This document shows, one piece after another, positions 4,909-5,134 of a stretch of DNA of 5,134 nucleotides. Source of the stretch: Collinsella sp. (lineage in GTDB: Bacteria; Actinomycetota; Coriobacteriia; Coriobacteriales; Coriobacteriaceae). The DNA lies in the NCBI GenBank assembly GCA_022720335.1, contig JAIHVJ010000146.1:1-5134 (forward strand), written 5' to 3'. Made by a program: the position numbers and the translations under genes. The notes under the pieces are model-generated. The model was not told the DNA's origin and ran no database searches. It saw only the letters and a list, made by a program, of their open reading frames with translations. Position 1 is the first letter of the stretch. Each line of letters begins with the position of its first letter.

Positions 4909-5134
4909 TAATTGCCGTTTGGGTTCAGTTGATTCTTACGCAAAACACTGCGGTTGATGGGGGGCTTGGACTATCGATCCTGTATTCCCTTCCCGGGCTA
5001 TATGTGATCTTGTGCGCTTTGCCGCCTTTTTATGCGAGCGGCGAGAGCAAAAAGGCAGAGCGCCTGATAACAGTTCTTATTGGCGGCGCGGAGATTGTTC
5101 TTTGTGGAATAGTGCTTGAAGGTTCGGCTGCCTC
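4845..5134 (+). CDS. Multi-spanning membrane protein, partial (runs off the window)
   Basis: From the ATG at 4845 the frame stays open to the last base. It shows three hydrophobic segments: YISSLLLSTTCSVIIAVWVQ and following, LGLSILYSLPGLYVILCALP, and LITVLIGGAEIVLCGIVL. A polar loop, ASGESKKAER, precedes the third. I do not recognise the family. The ATG has no ribosome binding site. The same frame is open back to a GTG at 4740 but encodes unlikely residues there (VECGCARRRGIDES...), so the true start may lie in the other frame at 4774 with a frameshift between. It is divergent from the modified-peptide operon and could be a transport or immunity component, but nothing in the sequence proves this. 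Confidence 0.5.
   Translation, partial: MGGLVSPCYISSLLLSTTCSVIIAVWVQLILTQNTAVDGGLGLSILYSLPGLYVILCALPPFYASGESKKAERLITVLIGGAEIVLCGIVLEGSAA

Noticed and set aside
1..5134. CRISPR array, tRNA or rRNA gene
   Set aside because: No spaced direct repeats other than the coding Asn/Ala array, and no tRNA or rRNA signature was seen on either strand.

Overview
The window looks like a chromosome of an anaerobic high-GC Gram-positive, most likely a Coriobacteriia member (Collinsella/Olsenella type). This rests on the GC-rich core genes at the left end: the last 36 codons of what looks like glycyl-tRNA synthetase beta subunit (glyS), followed 34 bp later by a full-length pyruvate,phosphate dikinase regulatory protein (PDRP, DUF299). 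The taxonomic call is an inference from gene content and base composition, not from a marker gene.

Base composition and gene orientation both change after about 1245. Positions 1023-1245 hold a GC-rich piece with one frame of strong GC3 coding character but no recognisable complete gene. From about 1246 the DNA is lower in GC. The first recognisable item there is the first 42 codons of an ABC-exporter membrane domain on the minus strand, cut off where it meets the GC-rich piece. Positions 1372-1638 hold no convincing gene, only hairpins beyond the end of the minus-strand operon.

The centre of the window is a tight three-gene operon on the minus strand, transcribed from about 4680 toward 1639. 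It encodes (i) a 241-residue protein with a nitrile-hydratase-leader-like (NHLP-like) N-terminal region and a central Asn/Ala array of period six; (ii) a radical SAM enzyme with a CX3CX2CX3C motif, a GGEC motif and a Cys-rich C-terminal region; and (iii) a class I SAM methyltransferase with an NPPL motif and a winged-helix-like N-terminal region. Genes (i) and (ii) overlap as ATGA, and (ii) and (iii) overlap by 8 bp. I read this as a candidate RiPP (ribosomally made, modified peptide) locus. The Asn spacing, the epimerase-like radical SAM enzyme and the NPP-type methyltransferase together resemble the logic of polytheonamide-type proteusins, in which alternating D/L residues and side-chain N-methylated Asn build a beta-helix. 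The gene set and motifs are visible in the sequence; the chemistry is inference. The ABC-exporter stub downstream may be the remains of its transporter.

To the right of the operon is a 198-bp divergent intergenic region with several inverted repeats and candidate promoters. A plus-strand multi-spanning membrane protein follows. It appears frameshifted near its start and runs off the window.
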